Positions 23,370-32,449 of a DNA stretch of 64,000 nucleotides are shown in pieces. Within the stretch, counting starts at the first letter, position 1. Each line of letters begins with the position of its first letter. The notes beneath the pieces were generated by a model, which saw only the letters and a program-made list of their open reading frames with translations, was not told where the DNA came from and did no database searches. Origin of the DNA: Hominenteromicrobium sp900549945 (GTDB taxonomy: Bacteria; Bacillota; Clostridia; Oscillospirales; Acutalibacteraceae); assembly GCA_902472305.1 (NCBI GenBank), contig CABRNK010000001.1, positions 190,020 to 254,019 on the forward strand, in the 5' to 3' direction. The translations under genes and the position numbers were made by a program.

Positions 23370-24965
23370 TCAGCTCTGCGCCGTGACCCATTCGACGGTC
23401 TGCGGCAGGTTTTTGAGGGCGGTGCGGAGGAACGCCGGCTCGAGCCCGGCCTGCTCGAGCGCGTCGAGCGGCACCCACTCGAAATGCGTGCCGGGCTCCG
23501 CGCCCGGGAAGCGGTCGCCGCGCGCGGAAAGGTTCGTCTGCGCGGCGTCCACGGCGAAGCAGGTGCAGAGCTCGTGAGTGCGTTCGTTCCTTGCGCCGCC
23601 TGTGAAAAAGCTCTGGCAGATCCAGAGCGGCCGGCCGGCGGAAACCTCGACCGCGAGCGCTTCGCCCAGTGTGCGGGCGAGCGCGTCCTCGGCGGTTTCA
23701 TTCACGGTGACGTTCCCGCCGGGCAGGCAGGTCTGCCGCATGCCGCTGCCGGTGGAGAGAAGCACGCGTCCCTTTTCGTCGAAAATGACCGCGGCGGCGC
23801 GCAGGCTGAAGCGGCCCTTGCGCGACGCGAAGCTGACCTCGGGGTTAAAGGCCGCGAATTCCTTTGCAAGGCGCGCGGCGAGCGCGACGATGTTCTCGTT
23901 CGCGCGGGATTTATCGAATTTGCGGCAGCTTTCGCGCATGCGGCGCAGGCGCTCCTTGTGCTCGATCAGGGAGGAGATGACCGCGGCGAAATTGTCCTTC
24001 GTGATGCGCACGCCCATGTCGTGCGTCTGCAAAAAGTTCGCGTTGTCCTCCTCCTGCCCGGGGATCGCGTCGAACACGGCGAGCGGCAGGTTGCAGGCCA
24101 GCGCCTCGGAGACCGTGAGGCCGCCCGGCTTTGTGACGATGAGGTCGGCGGCGTGCATGTAGCGCTCGACCTCCTTTGTGAACTGGACGAGCTTCGTCTT
24201 TTTCGGCGATGTGGGGATCTGCTCTGCAAAGAGATTGTAGAGCTTCTCGTTGTTGCCGGTGATGATGATGATCTGCAGGTCAAGCGGCGAGGCGCACAGC
24301 TCGCTGTAAAGCTGCACGATGTTGGAGACGCCCATGCTGCCCGCCATGAAGAGCACGGTCGGCACGTCCGTGTCGAGCCCCATCTCGCGCAGCAGCTTTG
24401 GCTGGTCGCCCTTGTCGAAAAATACGTCGTGCACGGGGATGCCGTAGGGGTGGACGCTCTGCCGCGGGATGCCGAGGCGCACGAGGTCGTCCACCATGTC
24501 CTCGCAGGCGACGACGTACGCATCGACGTACGGGGCGATCCACGCCTTGTGCACGCCGTAGTCGGTCATGATGCAGATCAGGGGGCAGGTGATCTTTTTC
24601 TCCTCCTTGAGGCTCGAGACCATCTCGGTCGCAAAGGGGTGCGTGCTGATGATGACGTCCGGCTGGAGCTCGTCGATGTGCGGGAAAAGCTGGTAGGCGA
24701 GCAGTTCGGAGGTGCGGGGCACAAAATCGGCGAAGGTGTTGTCCCTGTTCGCGGATTTGTACAGGCGGCCGAAAAGGGCCGGCGTTTTTTTCGCCATAAA
24801 CAGGTAGCCGTCGCAGATGGTTTTGTCGAGGAGCTTGCCGATGCTCTTGAGGAAATCCATCTGGATGACCTCGTGGCCGGTCGTCTCCCGAATGTAGCTT
24901 TCAAGCGCCGCCGCGGCACGCAGGTGGCCGCCGCCGGTCGCACAGGTGAGAATCAGTATCCGCAT
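23370..24965 (-). CDS. MGDG-synthase-like glycosyltransferase fused to a C-terminal Nudix-like domain
   Basis: Residues 1-380 of 531 are a processive diacylglycerol/UgtP-type GT28 glycosyltransferase: ILTCATGGGHLRAAAALESY, PDVIISTHPFATEMVSSL, IMTDYGVHKAW, VLFMAGSMGVSNI and the donor-site motif TKPGGLTVSEALACNLPL. Such enzymes add glucose or galactose to membrane diacylglycerol. After a linker, residues about 400-531 read as a Nudix hydrolase (FSLRAAAVIFDEKGRVLLS, then GGNVTVNETAEDALARTLGE near 416). The Nudix box is degenerate: R-T-L-G-E-A replaces R-E-U-x-E-E. I know of no standard fusion of these two families. The start at 24965 is where the family begins (MRILILT); longer readings have no ribosome site. 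Confidence 0.85.
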   Translation of the reverse strand: MRILILTCATGGGHLRAAAALESYIRETTGHEVIQMDFLKSIGKLLDKTICDGYLFMAKKTPALFGRLYKSANRDNTFADFVPRTSELLAYQLFPHIDELQPDVIISTHPFATEMVSSLKEEKKITCPLICIMTDYGVHKAWIAPYVDAYVVACEDMVDDLVRLGIPRQSVHPYGIPVHDVFFDKGDQPKLLREMGLDTDVPTVLFMAGSMGVSNIVQLYSELCASPLDLQIIIITGNNEKLYNLFAEQIPTSPKKTKLVQFTKEVERYMHAADLIVTKPGGLTVSEALACNLPLAVFDAIPGQEEDNANFLQTHDMGVRITKDNFAAVISSLIEHKERLRRMRESCRKFDKSRANENIVALAARLAKEFAAFNPEVSFASRKGRFSLRAAAVIFDEKGRVLLSTGSGMRQTCLPGGNVTVNETAEDALARTLGEALAVEVSAGRPLWICQSFFTGGARNERTHELCTCFAVDAAQTNLSARGDRFPGAEPGTHFEWVPLDALEQAGLEPAFLRTALKNLPQTVEWVTAQS

Positions 24966-25113
24966 AAAAATCACCGAGCCCCTGCCGCACAGAGGCTGTC
25001 CTTTCCATACATTCGCACGCAAGCAGCCTGCGCCAAAAAACCAGGGGCAGGCCGGGGCTGTTTTGCGGGGGACGTGCCCGGCGTGCATACCGGGCGGCCC
25101 GTTTGTTAAAATA

Positions 25114-25142
25114 AGTGTACCACACTTTTCCGCAGATTTCCA
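25114..25142 (-). promoter_or_regulatory. Probable promoter of the glycosyltransferase-Nudix gene
   Basis: Minus-strand TGGAAA (25142-25137), a 17-nt spacer and extended -10 TGG-TACACT (25119-25114). Moderate match. Confidence 0.55.
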
Positions 25143-25194
25143 TATGCGGCATGGCGCTATGCGGAATTTTTAAGGCACTTTTAAGAACTTCAGC

Positions 25195-25223
25195 TTTACA
25201 ACCCGGCGCCCCGCGGGTATAAT
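25195..25223 (+). promoter_or_regulatory. Sigma-A promoter of the VanW gene
   Basis: TTTACA (25195-25200), a 17-nt spacer and TATAAT (25218-25223). The 370-bp gap here holds this and the divergent promoter only. Confidence 0.85.
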
Positions 25224-25334
25224 GAATCTATAACTATAGGACAAGCAGGCCGGCCGGGCGCCGAAAAAGCGCGGGACCGGAGGGATAGACGGGATAAGGC
25301 GCGGTGGGACGCGCTTCGTGAAAGGATGTTCGAG

Positions 25335-26921
25335 ATGGAGAAAAAGAGAGACCGGCGGCTTGTGCTGGCGGCGCTTCTCTCCGCCGCGCTTCTTGTGGGC
25401 GGCCTTGCAGGCTGCCGAACGGCGCCGGCACAGGAGGAGAGCAGCGCGCCCGTTCAGACGGAGGCCGTGTATCCGGAGGGCACCAAGATGGGTGACGTCG
25501 ATATATCCGGCATGACGCTGGAAAAAGCTGTGGCGGCCTGCCGCGCGGCGCTTTCCGAAAAATATGCCGGCCTCACGGTCACGCTTTCGGCCGGCGAGGA
25601 AAAAATCGAGGTATCGGGCGAGGACGTCGAGATCATCGATATTTTAGACAACGCGCTGCAAAGCATTCTGCGCGACCAGAAGGCGGGCGAGCACGAGCTT
25701 GCCTATACGCTGAAGCTGCCGGCGCTCGAGGAGGAGCTGACCGCCCGCGGCGCGGAATTCAACGTAGAGTGCAAGGACGCGGCCGTTGAATCCTACGATT
25801 ACGATAAGGGCGAATTCGTCTTTACGGAAAGCGTGGACGGCAAAACGCTCGATGTGCAGAAAACCGTTGAGGCCGTCTGCGCGCAGTTCCAAAAGGGTGT
25901 GAGCGGCACGGTGCAGGCCGTGATGGAGACGACCCCCGCGAAGGTGACGACGGCGCAGCTCAAAAAGGACTTTGTCAAAATCGCCGATTTCGAAACGGTT
26001 TCCACCAACACCGAAAACGGCAACCACAATATGGGGCTCGCGCTTTCCCGCGTGGACGGCACGGTGCTCGAGCCGGGCGAGACCTTTTCGTATGAGGACA
26101 CGGTGGGCGATTCCACAAACGCCTCGACCGGCTTTCTGCCGGCGGGCGGCCTTTCGGGCGGCGCGCTCGTCGATATGTACGGCGGCGGAATCTGTCAGGC
26201 CTCCTCGACGATCTACGGCGCTGCGCTGCGCGCGGGCATGACGATCACCGACCGCGAGTGCCATTCCTCGCCCTCGTCGTACGTGCCGATCGGCCTGGAC
26301 GCGACGGTGAGCTACAACGAGCTGGATTTCCAGTTCCGCAACGATCTGGACACGGCCGTGTACATCATGGCGTGGATGGACGGCGTGACGCTGCACGTGC
26401 AGTTCTACGGCCGGCAGCCGGAGGAATGGGACAGCATCGAGGTCTATTCCGAGGAAACCGGCTCGATCCCGCCGCTGGATACCGTCGAATACGTGACGGA
26501 CTACAACCTCAAAAAGGGCGAGAAGGTGCTCTCTACGAGCGGCAACTGGGGCTACACCGCCGAGGCGTGGCGCGATTATATCAAGGACGGCGAAGTCGTG
26601 AAAACGGAAGAGCTGCCCTCCTCGTATTACGGTGCGAGCGGTAAGATCTACCGCATCGGCCCGGGAACTGACGTGAACGAAAACCCTACGCCGAAGCCGG
26701 CGGCGACAGCTGAGCCGACGGCTAAACCCACTGCGAAGCCGACCGCGCAGCCGACGGCGGCGCCCACGGCTGTCCCGGCGACGCCTGAGCCAACCCCGAC
26801 GCCTGAACCGACGCCGGCACCCACGCCTACGCCGGCCCCCACCCCCGACCCGACGCCCTCGCCGAACCCGGAGCCCGCCATCACGGAGAGCTCGGCGGCT
26901 GAAGCGCCTGCTGCGGGCTGA
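25335..26921 (+). CDS. VanW-family lipoprotein with peptidoglycan-binding-like domain and Pro/Thr tail
   Basis: The 528-residue product has a lipoprotein signal (lipobox LAGC, followed by RTAPAQEE). Residues about 50-190 hold a PG_binding_4-like domain beginning PEGTKMGDVDISGMTLEKA. The VanW domain (about 215-360) shows FETVSTNTENGNHNMGLALS, PGETFSYEDTVGDSTNASTG and GGGICQASSTIYGAALRAGM. A G5/tail region and a 75-residue low-complexity Pro/Thr/Ala tail end the protein. Many Clostridia encode several such surface proteins; VanW's role is unknown despite its name from vancomycin clusters. ATG 25335 is chosen because the ribosome site GAAAGG is too close to ATG 25326. Confidence 0.9.
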   Translation: MEKKRDRRLVLAALLSAALLVGGLAGCRTAPAQEESSAPVQTEAVYPEGTKMGDVDISGMTLEKAVAACRAALSEKYAGLTVTLSAGEEKIEVSGEDVEIIDILDNALQSILRDQKAGEHELAYTLKLPALEEELTARGAEFNVECKDAAVESYDYDKGEFVFTESVDGKTLDVQKTVEAVCAQFQKGVSGTVQAVMETTPAKVTTAQLKKDFVKIADFETVSTNTENGNHNMGLALSRVDGTVLEPGETFSYEDTVGDSTNASTGFLPAGGLSGGALVDMYGGGICQASSTIYGAALRAGMTITDRECHSSPSSYVPIGLDATVSYNELDFQFRNDLDTAVYIMAWMDGVTLHVQFYGRQPEEWDSIEVYSEETGSIPPLDTVEYVTDYNLKKGEKVLSTSGNWGYTAEAWRDYIKDGEVVKTEELPSSYYGASGKIYRIGPGTDVNENPTPKPAATAEPTAKPTAKPTAQPTAAPTAVPATPEPTPTPEPTPAPTPTPAPTPDPTPSPNPEPAITESSAAEAPAAG

Positions 26922-26945
26922 GAACCGATTTTACAGCAAAAATTT

Positions 26946-26972
26946 CCCCCTGCTCTTTTTCGGGCAGGGGGA
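26946..26972 (+). terminator. Weak terminator between VanW gene and nadE
   Basis: CCCCCTGC and GCAGGGGG enclose a T-rich loop, but the tail (ACTTTC) is a poor T-run, so some readthrough into nadE is likely. Confidence 0.55.
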
Positions 26973-26995
26973 CTTTCAGGAAGGAAAGAGATAAG

Positions 26996-28900
26996 ATGGA
27001 TATGAAGCGGCAGGCGGACGGTTTTGTCCGCATCGCGGCGGCGACGCCCCCCGTGCGGGTGGCGGATTGCCCCTACAACACGGCCGAAATGTACCGGATG
27101 ATCGCGGAAGCGGCGGAAAACGGCGCGGCGGCCATCGTTTTCCCCGAGCTTTCCGTGACGGGCTACACCTGCGGCGACCTGTTCAAGGACAGGCGGCTGC
27201 TGGAGAGTGCCGGGGAAAGTCTGATGGCGCTGATCGAAAAGGCGAAGGATCTCGACATCCTGTGTGCGGTCGGCATGCCGGTGGCGTCAAACGGCGCGCT
27301 GTACAACTGTGCGGCGGTGTTCTGCCGCGGCGCGCTGCTCGCGCTGCCCGCGAAGCAGAACATGCCGAATTACTCCGAATTCTACGAGGCGCGCCACTTT
27401 TCGCCCGCGCCCGAGAGCGGTATGCTCCGCTTCATGGACGAATGGTACCCGTGCCGCGACGTGCTGGTTGAGCTTGCGCCGGACGTCGTCGTCGGCGTGG
27501 AGATCTGCGAGGACGCGTGGGTCGCGGACCCGCCGAGCGTTCGGCTCGCACAGGGCGGCGCCACGGTGCTTTTGAACCTCTCGTGCAGCGACGAGATCAT
27601 CGGCAAGGCGCAGTACCGGCGCGATATGCTCCGTGTGCACTCGGGCCGCCTGCTTTCAGCTTACGCCTATGCGGACAGCGGCTTTGGCGAGAGCACGACC
27701 GATATGATCTTCGCCGGGCACAACCTGATCTGCGAAAACGGCACGCTGCTCGCGGAGAGCGCGCTCTTCTCGGACGGCATTACATACGGCGACGTCGATA
27801 CCGAGCGGCTCGTGCAGGAGCGGCGGCGCATGAACACGTGGCGCGATGCGCCGCTCCGCACGGTGCTCGAGGCGGGCATGGCGCTGCCGCGGATCGAGAC
27901 GGCGCGCGTGATGGACCCGTACCCGTTCGTGCCTAAGGACGGCGCGGATCTCTCCGCGCGCTGCGAGACGATTTTGAGCATGCAGGCGGTCGGCCTCGCG
28001 ACGCGGCTGCGCCACATCGGCTGCAAGACGGCGGTCATCGGCCTTTCCGGCGGCCTCGATTCGACGCTCGCGCTGCTCGTCACGGCGAATGCGTTCGACA
28101 GGCTCGGCCTGCCACGCGCGGGCATCCGGGCGGTTTCGATGCCGTGCTTCGGCACGACGAACCGCACGAAGAGCAACGCCCAGTGCCTCGCGGAGGAGCT
28201 CTGCGTGCACTTCGATGAGATCCCGATCACAAAGGCCGTGGAGCAGCATTTCCGCGACATCGGCCACGACCCCGCGGTGCTGGACGTCACGTTTGAAAAT
28301 GCGCAGGCGCGCGAGCGCACGCAGCTTCTGATGGACGTCGCGAACCAGCACGGCGGCATCGTCATCGGCACCGGCGACCTCTCCGAGCTGGCGCTCGGCT
28401 GGGCGACGTACAACGGCGACCACATGTCGATGTACGCGGTGAACGCCTCGATTCCGAAAACGCTCGTGCGCCATCTCGTGCGCCACGCGGCGGAGCAGAG
28501 CGGCGGCGCGCTGCAAAGCGTTCTGCTCGATATCCTCGATACGCCGGTCAGCCCCGAGCTGCTGCCGCCGAAGGACGGCGAGATTGCGCAGAAAACGGAG
28601 GATCTTGTCGGCCCCTATGCGCTGCACGACTACTTTTTGTATTATATGCTGCGCTTTGGGTTTACGCCGCGTAAAATTTATGCAATGGCCCTGCGCTCCT
28701 TTGCGGGGATGTACGACGCGGAGACGATCAAAAAATGGCTGCGCACGTTCTACCGGCGCTTTTTCACGCAGCAGTTCAAGCGCTCCTGCCTGCCGGACGG
28801 CCCGAAGGTCGGCTCGGTCACGCTTTCGCCGCGCGGCGATTTCCGCATGCCGAGCGACGCGTGCAGCCGGATCTGGCTGGAGGAAATCGAAGCGCTCTGA
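26996..28900 (+). CDS. nadE: Glutamine-dependent NAD+ synthetase
   Basis: The 634-residue enzyme makes NAD+ from deamido-NAD+ with ATP and glutamine. The N-terminal nitrilase-type glutaminase has the catalytic triad in FPELSVTGYTCGDLF (Glu), LPAKQNMPNYSEFYE (Lys) and VVVGVEICEDAW (Cys). The C-terminal synthetase has the PP-loop VIGLSGGLDSTLAL and the ATP/substrate motif GTGDLSELALGWATYNGDH. The length fits the two-domain form, which channels ammonia internally. AGGAAAGAG precedes the first of two in-frame ATGs. Confidence 0.97.
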   Translation: MDMKRQADGFVRIAAATPPVRVADCPYNTAEMYRMIAEAAENGAAAIVFPELSVTGYTCGDLFKDRRLLESAGESLMALIEKAKDLDILCAVGMPVASNGALYNCAAVFCRGALLALPAKQNMPNYSEFYEARHFSPAPESGMLRFMDEWYPCRDVLVELAPDVVVGVEICEDAWVADPPSVRLAQGGATVLLNLSCSDEIIGKAQYRRDMLRVHSGRLLSAYAYADSGFGESTTDMIFAGHNLICENGTLLAESALFSDGITYGDVDTERLVQERRRMNTWRDAPLRTVLEAGMALPRIETARVMDPYPFVPKDGADLSARCETILSMQAVGLATRLRHIGCKTAVIGLSGGLDSTLALLVTANAFDRLGLPRAGIRAVSMPCFGTTNRTKSNAQCLAEELCVHFDEIPITKAVEQHFRDIGHDPAVLDVTFENAQARERTQLLMDVANQHGGIVIGTGDLSELALGWATYNGDHMSMYAVNASIPKTLVRHLVRHAAEQSGGALQSVLLDILDTPVSPELLPPKDGEIAQKTEDLVGPYALHDYFLYYMLRFGFTPRKIYAMALRSFAGMYDAETIKKWLRTFYRRFFTQQFKRSCLPDGPKVGSVTLSPRGDFRMPSDACSRIWLEEIEAL

Positions 28901-28979
28901 CCGCCTGAAAGCGGGGAACAGGCTGGCCTGCGGACCTCCGCACAGGGATACGGCGCGGGCGGCTTTGCAAATTTTTTGG

Positions 28980-29008
28980 TTGACCCGCGCCGAAAGCTGT
29001 GCTACGAT
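28980..29008 (+). promoter_or_regulatory. Sigma-A promoter of the hydroxyacid dehydrogenase-cysteine desulfurase-thiI-cinA-srtB run
   Basis: TTGACC (28980-28985), a 17-nt spacer and TACGAT (29003-29008). No terminator is visible until after srtB at 34797. Confidence 0.75.
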
Positions 29009-29100
29009 GGCGTAAAGTGTTTTTTTTCGGCTGGCCGCCCGGAAACGGCGGCCCTTGGAAGCAGTGCGTCCCGCCGGGGCGCACCGGAAAGGAATCGCAG

Positions 29101-30051
29101 ATGAATATACTCGTTACGATTGAAACAAAGCCGCGTCACCGCGCGCTTTTAGAAGCGGCCGCGCCGCAGGCGGAATTTACCTATAAGGAAAGCGGCGTGA
29201 CCCGCGCGGACGTCGAGCGGGCCGACGTGCTGCTCGGCAACGTCAGCCCTGCGCTCCTCAGCCCCGCGGACCGGCTGCGCTGGATGCAGACGGCGAGCGC
29301 CGGCGTAGACGGCTACATCCACGGCTGTCTGCCGCGGGAGGCTGTACTCACGAATGCGACGGGCGCCTACGGCCTCGCGATCTCGGAATACATGGTCGCC
29401 GTGTGGCTGATGCTCCTGAAAAAGCTGCATTTGTACAGGGATGCGCAGCCCGCCGGCGCGTGGGCCGACCTCGGCCCGGTCGCCTCGGCGTGGGGCTCCA
29501 CGGTGCTCGTGCTCGGCCTCGGCGACATCGGCGGCGAATTTGCGAAGCGCGCCAAGGTGCTTGGCGCGCGCGTGATCGGCGTGCGGCGCGCAGGGCGGGA
29601 GAAGCCCGATTTTGTTGACGAGCTGATCCACACCGACCGGCTCGACGAATACCTGCCGCAGGCGGACTGCGTGGCGATCACGCTGCCCGGCACGGCGCAG
29701 ACGCGGAACCTGTTCGACGCGGCGCGCATCACGAAGATGAAGGACGGCGCGGTGCTCTTGAATGTCGGCCGCGGCACGATTGTCGATTCCGCAGCGCTGT
29801 GCGCGGCGCTCGAAAGCGGAAAGCTCGCGGGCGCGGGGCTCGACGTGACCGACCCGGAGCCGCTGCCGGTGGACCACCCGCTCTGGAAGCAGAAAAACGC
29901 GGTGATCACGCCGCACGTATCGGGCGGCTTCCATCTCGAGGAGACGCACGAGCGGATCATCCGTATCATGGCGGAAAACCTCGCGGCGTACTGCGCTGGT
30001 CGGCCCCTGCGGAACGTGGTCGATTTTGAAACCGGCTACCGGAAATTATAA
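29101..30051 (+). CDS. D-2-hydroxyacid dehydrogenase (NAD-binding)
   Basis: The 316-residue enzyme belongs to the phosphoglycerate/lactate-type dehydrogenases that reduce 2-keto acids. The Rossmann motif is VLVLGLGDIGGEFAKRAKVL; catalytic residues lie in NVGRGTIVD (Arg), DVTDPEPLP (Glu) and VITPHVSGG (His). It lacks a C-terminal ACT domain, so it is not a long-form SerA. The exact substrate is unknown. GGAAAGGAATCGC precedes the ATG. It is first in a five-gene collinear run whose next gene starts 16 bp later. Confidence 0.9.
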   Translation: MNILVTIETKPRHRALLEAAAPQAEFTYKESGVTRADVERADVLLGNVSPALLSPADRLRWMQTASAGVDGYIHGCLPREAVLTNATGAYGLAISEYMVAVWLMLLKKLHLYRDAQPAGAWADLGPVASAWGSTVLVLGLGDIGGEFAKRAKVLGARVIGVRRAGREKPDFVDELIHTDRLDEYLPQADCVAITLPGTAQTRNLFDAARITKMKDGAVLLNVGRGTIVDSAALCAALESGKLAGAGLDVTDPEPLPVDHPLWKQKNAVITPHVSGGFHLEETHERIIRIMAENLAAYCAGRPLRNVVDFETGYRKL

Positions 30052-30067
30052 GCGAAAGAATTTTGAA

Positions 30068-31207
30068 ATGATGCCGAAAGAAATCTATCTGGACAACAGC
30101 GCCACGACGCGGGTCTCCAAGGCCGCGGCGGAAAAGGCGCTCTATATGATGACGCAGTGCTACGGCAACCCCTCCTCGCTGCACGCGATGGGCTTTGCGG
30201 CGGAAAAGGAGATGGCCGCGGCGCGCGCGGCGGTCGCGGAGCGGCTCTCGGCGCAGCCGAACGAGATCTATTTCACCTCAGGCGGCACGGAGAGCGACAA
30301 CATCGCGATTCTCGGCGCGGCACACGCCAAAAGGCGCGCCGGCAACCGGATTGTGACGACGGCGATAGAGCACCCCGCGGTGCTGCGCACGATGGAGGCG
30401 CTTGAGCGGGAGGGCTTCGAGGTCGTCTATGTCGAGCCGGAGGGGGACGGCAATATCCCGGCCGAAAAATTCGCGGCGGCGATCGACGCGAAAACGGTGC
30501 TCGTCAGCGTTATGGCGGTCAACAACGAGACCGGCGTGGTGCTGCCGCTGCGGGAGATCGCGGGGATCATCCGGCGGAAAAAGGCGCCGGCGCTGTTCCA
30601 CACCGACGCGGTGCAGGCGTTCTGCAAGCTGCCGCTTTCGATGAAGCGGCTCGGGCTGGATCTCGCGACCGTTTCGGGCCACAAGGTGCACGCGCCGAAG
30701 GGCGTGGGCGCGCTCGCGGTGCGCGGCGGCGTGCATATTCTGCCGCACAGCTTCGGCGGCGGGCAGGAAAAGAACCTGCGCCCCGGCACCGAGGGCGTGC
30801 CGCAGATCTGCGCGTTCGGCGCGGCGGTGCGTGAAATGCCGCCGGAGCGCGCGGCGGAGGCCGCGGTGCGTGCGGTGCGCGACCATCTGCTCGGGCGGCT
30901 CGCCGCGATGGAGGCGGTCGAGATCAACTCGCCGGCGGACGCCTCGCCGTATATCGTGAACCTCTCGGCAGGGCGCGTGCGCGCGGAAACGATGCTGCAT
31001 TTTCTGGCCGAGCGGAACATATTTGTCTCGAGCGGCTCGGCCTGCGGCAAGGCGAAGCCGAGCCATGTGCTGCAGGCCATGCGCCTGCCCGCCGCGCGGA
31101 TCGAAACCTCGCTGCGCGTCAGCCTGTCGGCGGAAAACACAAGAGAAGAAATCGATGCGTTTGCCGACGCGCTGCGCCTCGGCATGGAAACGCTTTCGCA
31201 CGCGTAA
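30068..31207 (+). CDS. Cysteine desulfurase (NifS/IscS family)
   Basis: The 379-residue PLP enzyme takes sulfur from cysteine. Motifs are YLDNSATTRV at the start, TSGGTESDNIAI, the PLP-pocket HTDAVQAF, the Schiff-base lysine in TVSGHKVHAPKGVGAL and the persulfide cysteine loop FVSSGSACGKAKPSHVL. The cysteine loop is of the short, group II-like kind. It lies directly before thiI, a standard pairing in Clostridia in which the desulfurase supplies sulfur for 4-thiouridine. The ribosome site before ATG 30068 is poor (GAAAG); ATG 30071 is an alternative. Confidence 0.95.
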   Translation: MMPKEIYLDNSATTRVSKAAAEKALYMMTQCYGNPSSLHAMGFAAEKEMAAARAAVAERLSAQPNEIYFTSGGTESDNIAILGAAHAKRRAGNRIVTTAIEHPAVLRTMEALEREGFEVVYVEPEGDGNIPAEKFAAAIDAKTVLVSVMAVNNETGVVLPLREIAGIIRRKKAPALFHTDAVQAFCKLPLSMKRLGLDLATVSGHKVHAPKGVGALAVRGGVHILPHSFGGGQEKNLRPGTEGVPQICAFGAAVREMPPERAAEAAVRAVRDHLLGRLAAMEAVEINSPADASPYIVNLSAGRVRAETMLHFLAERNIFVSSGSACGKAKPSHVLQAMRLPAARIETSLRVSLSAENTREEIDAFADALRLGMETLSHA

Positions 31208-31259
31208 GTGCGGCCGGGCGGCGGCGACCGCCCGCGGATCAAGGAATGGTGGTTGAAAT

Positions 31260-32426
31260 ATGCAGGAAGTGATTCTGGTCAAGCTCGGCGAAATCGTCCT
31301 CAAGGGGCTGAACCGCCGGGTTTTTGAGGACCGGCTTTTGAAAAATATCCGGCGGCGTATCCAGCGTGCCGGCAACTTCGACGTGTATTCGATGCAGTCG
31401 ACGATCTACATCGTCCCGAAGGATGCGGACGCGGACATCGACGAGGCCGAGGAGCGCGTGGCGAAGGTGTTCGGCGTGATCGGCTACACGCGCGCGTGCG
31501 TCTGCCCGAAGGCGATGGATGCGATTCTCGAGACTGCGCCGCAGTACCTCGAGGAAACGCTCGCGGATGTCAAGACCTTCAAGGTGGAATCGAAGCGCGC
31601 GGACAAGAAATTCCCGCTCGACTCGATGCAGATCTCCCGCGAGGTCGGCGGCGCTCTGCTGCGTGCGAACCCGCACCTCACGGTTGACGTGCACAACCCG
31701 GACATCGTTGTGCGCATTGAGATCCGCGAGAAGGGCGCGTATATCCACGGCGAGACAAAGCCCGGTGCGGGCGGTATCCCGGTCGGCACCGGCGGGCGCG
31801 CGGCGATCCTCATCAGCGGCGGTCTCGACAGCCCGGTCGCGGCGTGGATGATGGCGAAGCGCGGCGTAGAGCTGACGGCGATCCATTTCGCGAGTCCGCC
31901 GTATACGAGCGAGCGAGCGCACGAAAAAGTCGTGGCGCTGCTCAAGAAGGTCGGCGAGTACGCGGGCTGCATCGAGATGGTGACGGTACCGTTTACGAAG
32001 ATTCAGGAGGAGATCCGCGACAAATGCCCCGAGGAGCTCGCGACGGTTATCATGCGCCGCTTTATGATGCGCGCGGCCGAGCGCATCGCGCGCGAAAAGG
32101 CGTGCGGCGCGCTGATCACCGGCGAAAGCCTTGGGCAGGTGGCGAGCCAGACGATTCAGGCGATCGCCTGCACAGACGCCGCCGCGGACATGCCGGTGTT
32201 CCGCCCGCTGATCGGCAGCGACAAGGCGGAGATCGTGGCGCTCGCGCGCCGCATCGACACGTACGACATCTCGATCGAGCCGTATGAGGACTGCTGCACG
32301 GTGTTCACGCCGCGCCACCCGCGCACGCGCCCGACCTTGCAGCTCGTCGAGGCGGCGGAAAGAAATCTCGACGCTTCGGCGCTGCTCGAGGACTGCCTCG
32401 CGCAGGTCGAGGTGCGCCATCTGTAA
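31260..32426 (+). CDS. thiI: tRNA 4-thiouridine synthase ThiI
   Basis: The 388-residue enzyme has a ferredoxin-like/THUMP N-terminus (to about residue 165), the PP-loop AAILISGGLDSPVAAWMMAK and the GESLGQVASQTIQA motif of ThiI. It adenylates U8 of tRNA and transfers sulfur. It ends with EDCCTVFTPRHPRTRP and no rhodanese domain, the short form typical of Bacillota, so sulfur should come straight from the desulfurase upstream. The ribosome site is weak, in line with coupling to the gene before it (52-bp gap). Confidence 0.96.
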   Translation: MQEVILVKLGEIVLKGLNRRVFEDRLLKNIRRRIQRAGNFDVYSMQSTIYIVPKDADADIDEAEERVAKVFGVIGYTRACVCPKAMDAILETAPQYLEETLADVKTFKVESKRADKKFPLDSMQISREVGGALLRANPHLTVDVHNPDIVVRIEIREKGAYIHGETKPGAGGIPVGTGGRAAILISGGLDSPVAAWMMAKRGVELTAIHFASPPYTSERAHEKVVALLKKVGEYAGCIEMVTVPFTKIQEEIRDKCPEELATVIMRRFMMRAAERIAREKACGALITGESLGQVASQTIQAIACTDAAADMPVFRPLIGSDKAEIVALARRIDTYDISIEPYEDCCTVFTPRHPRTRPTLQLVEAAERNLDASALLEDCLAQVEVRHL

Positions 32427-32449
32427 ATCCACGAAAGAGGGAAATGCAA

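Noticed and set aside
26648..26884. Gly/Val-rich minus-strand frame over the VanW tail
   Set aside because: It is the complement of the Pro/Thr repeat codons and has no independent support.
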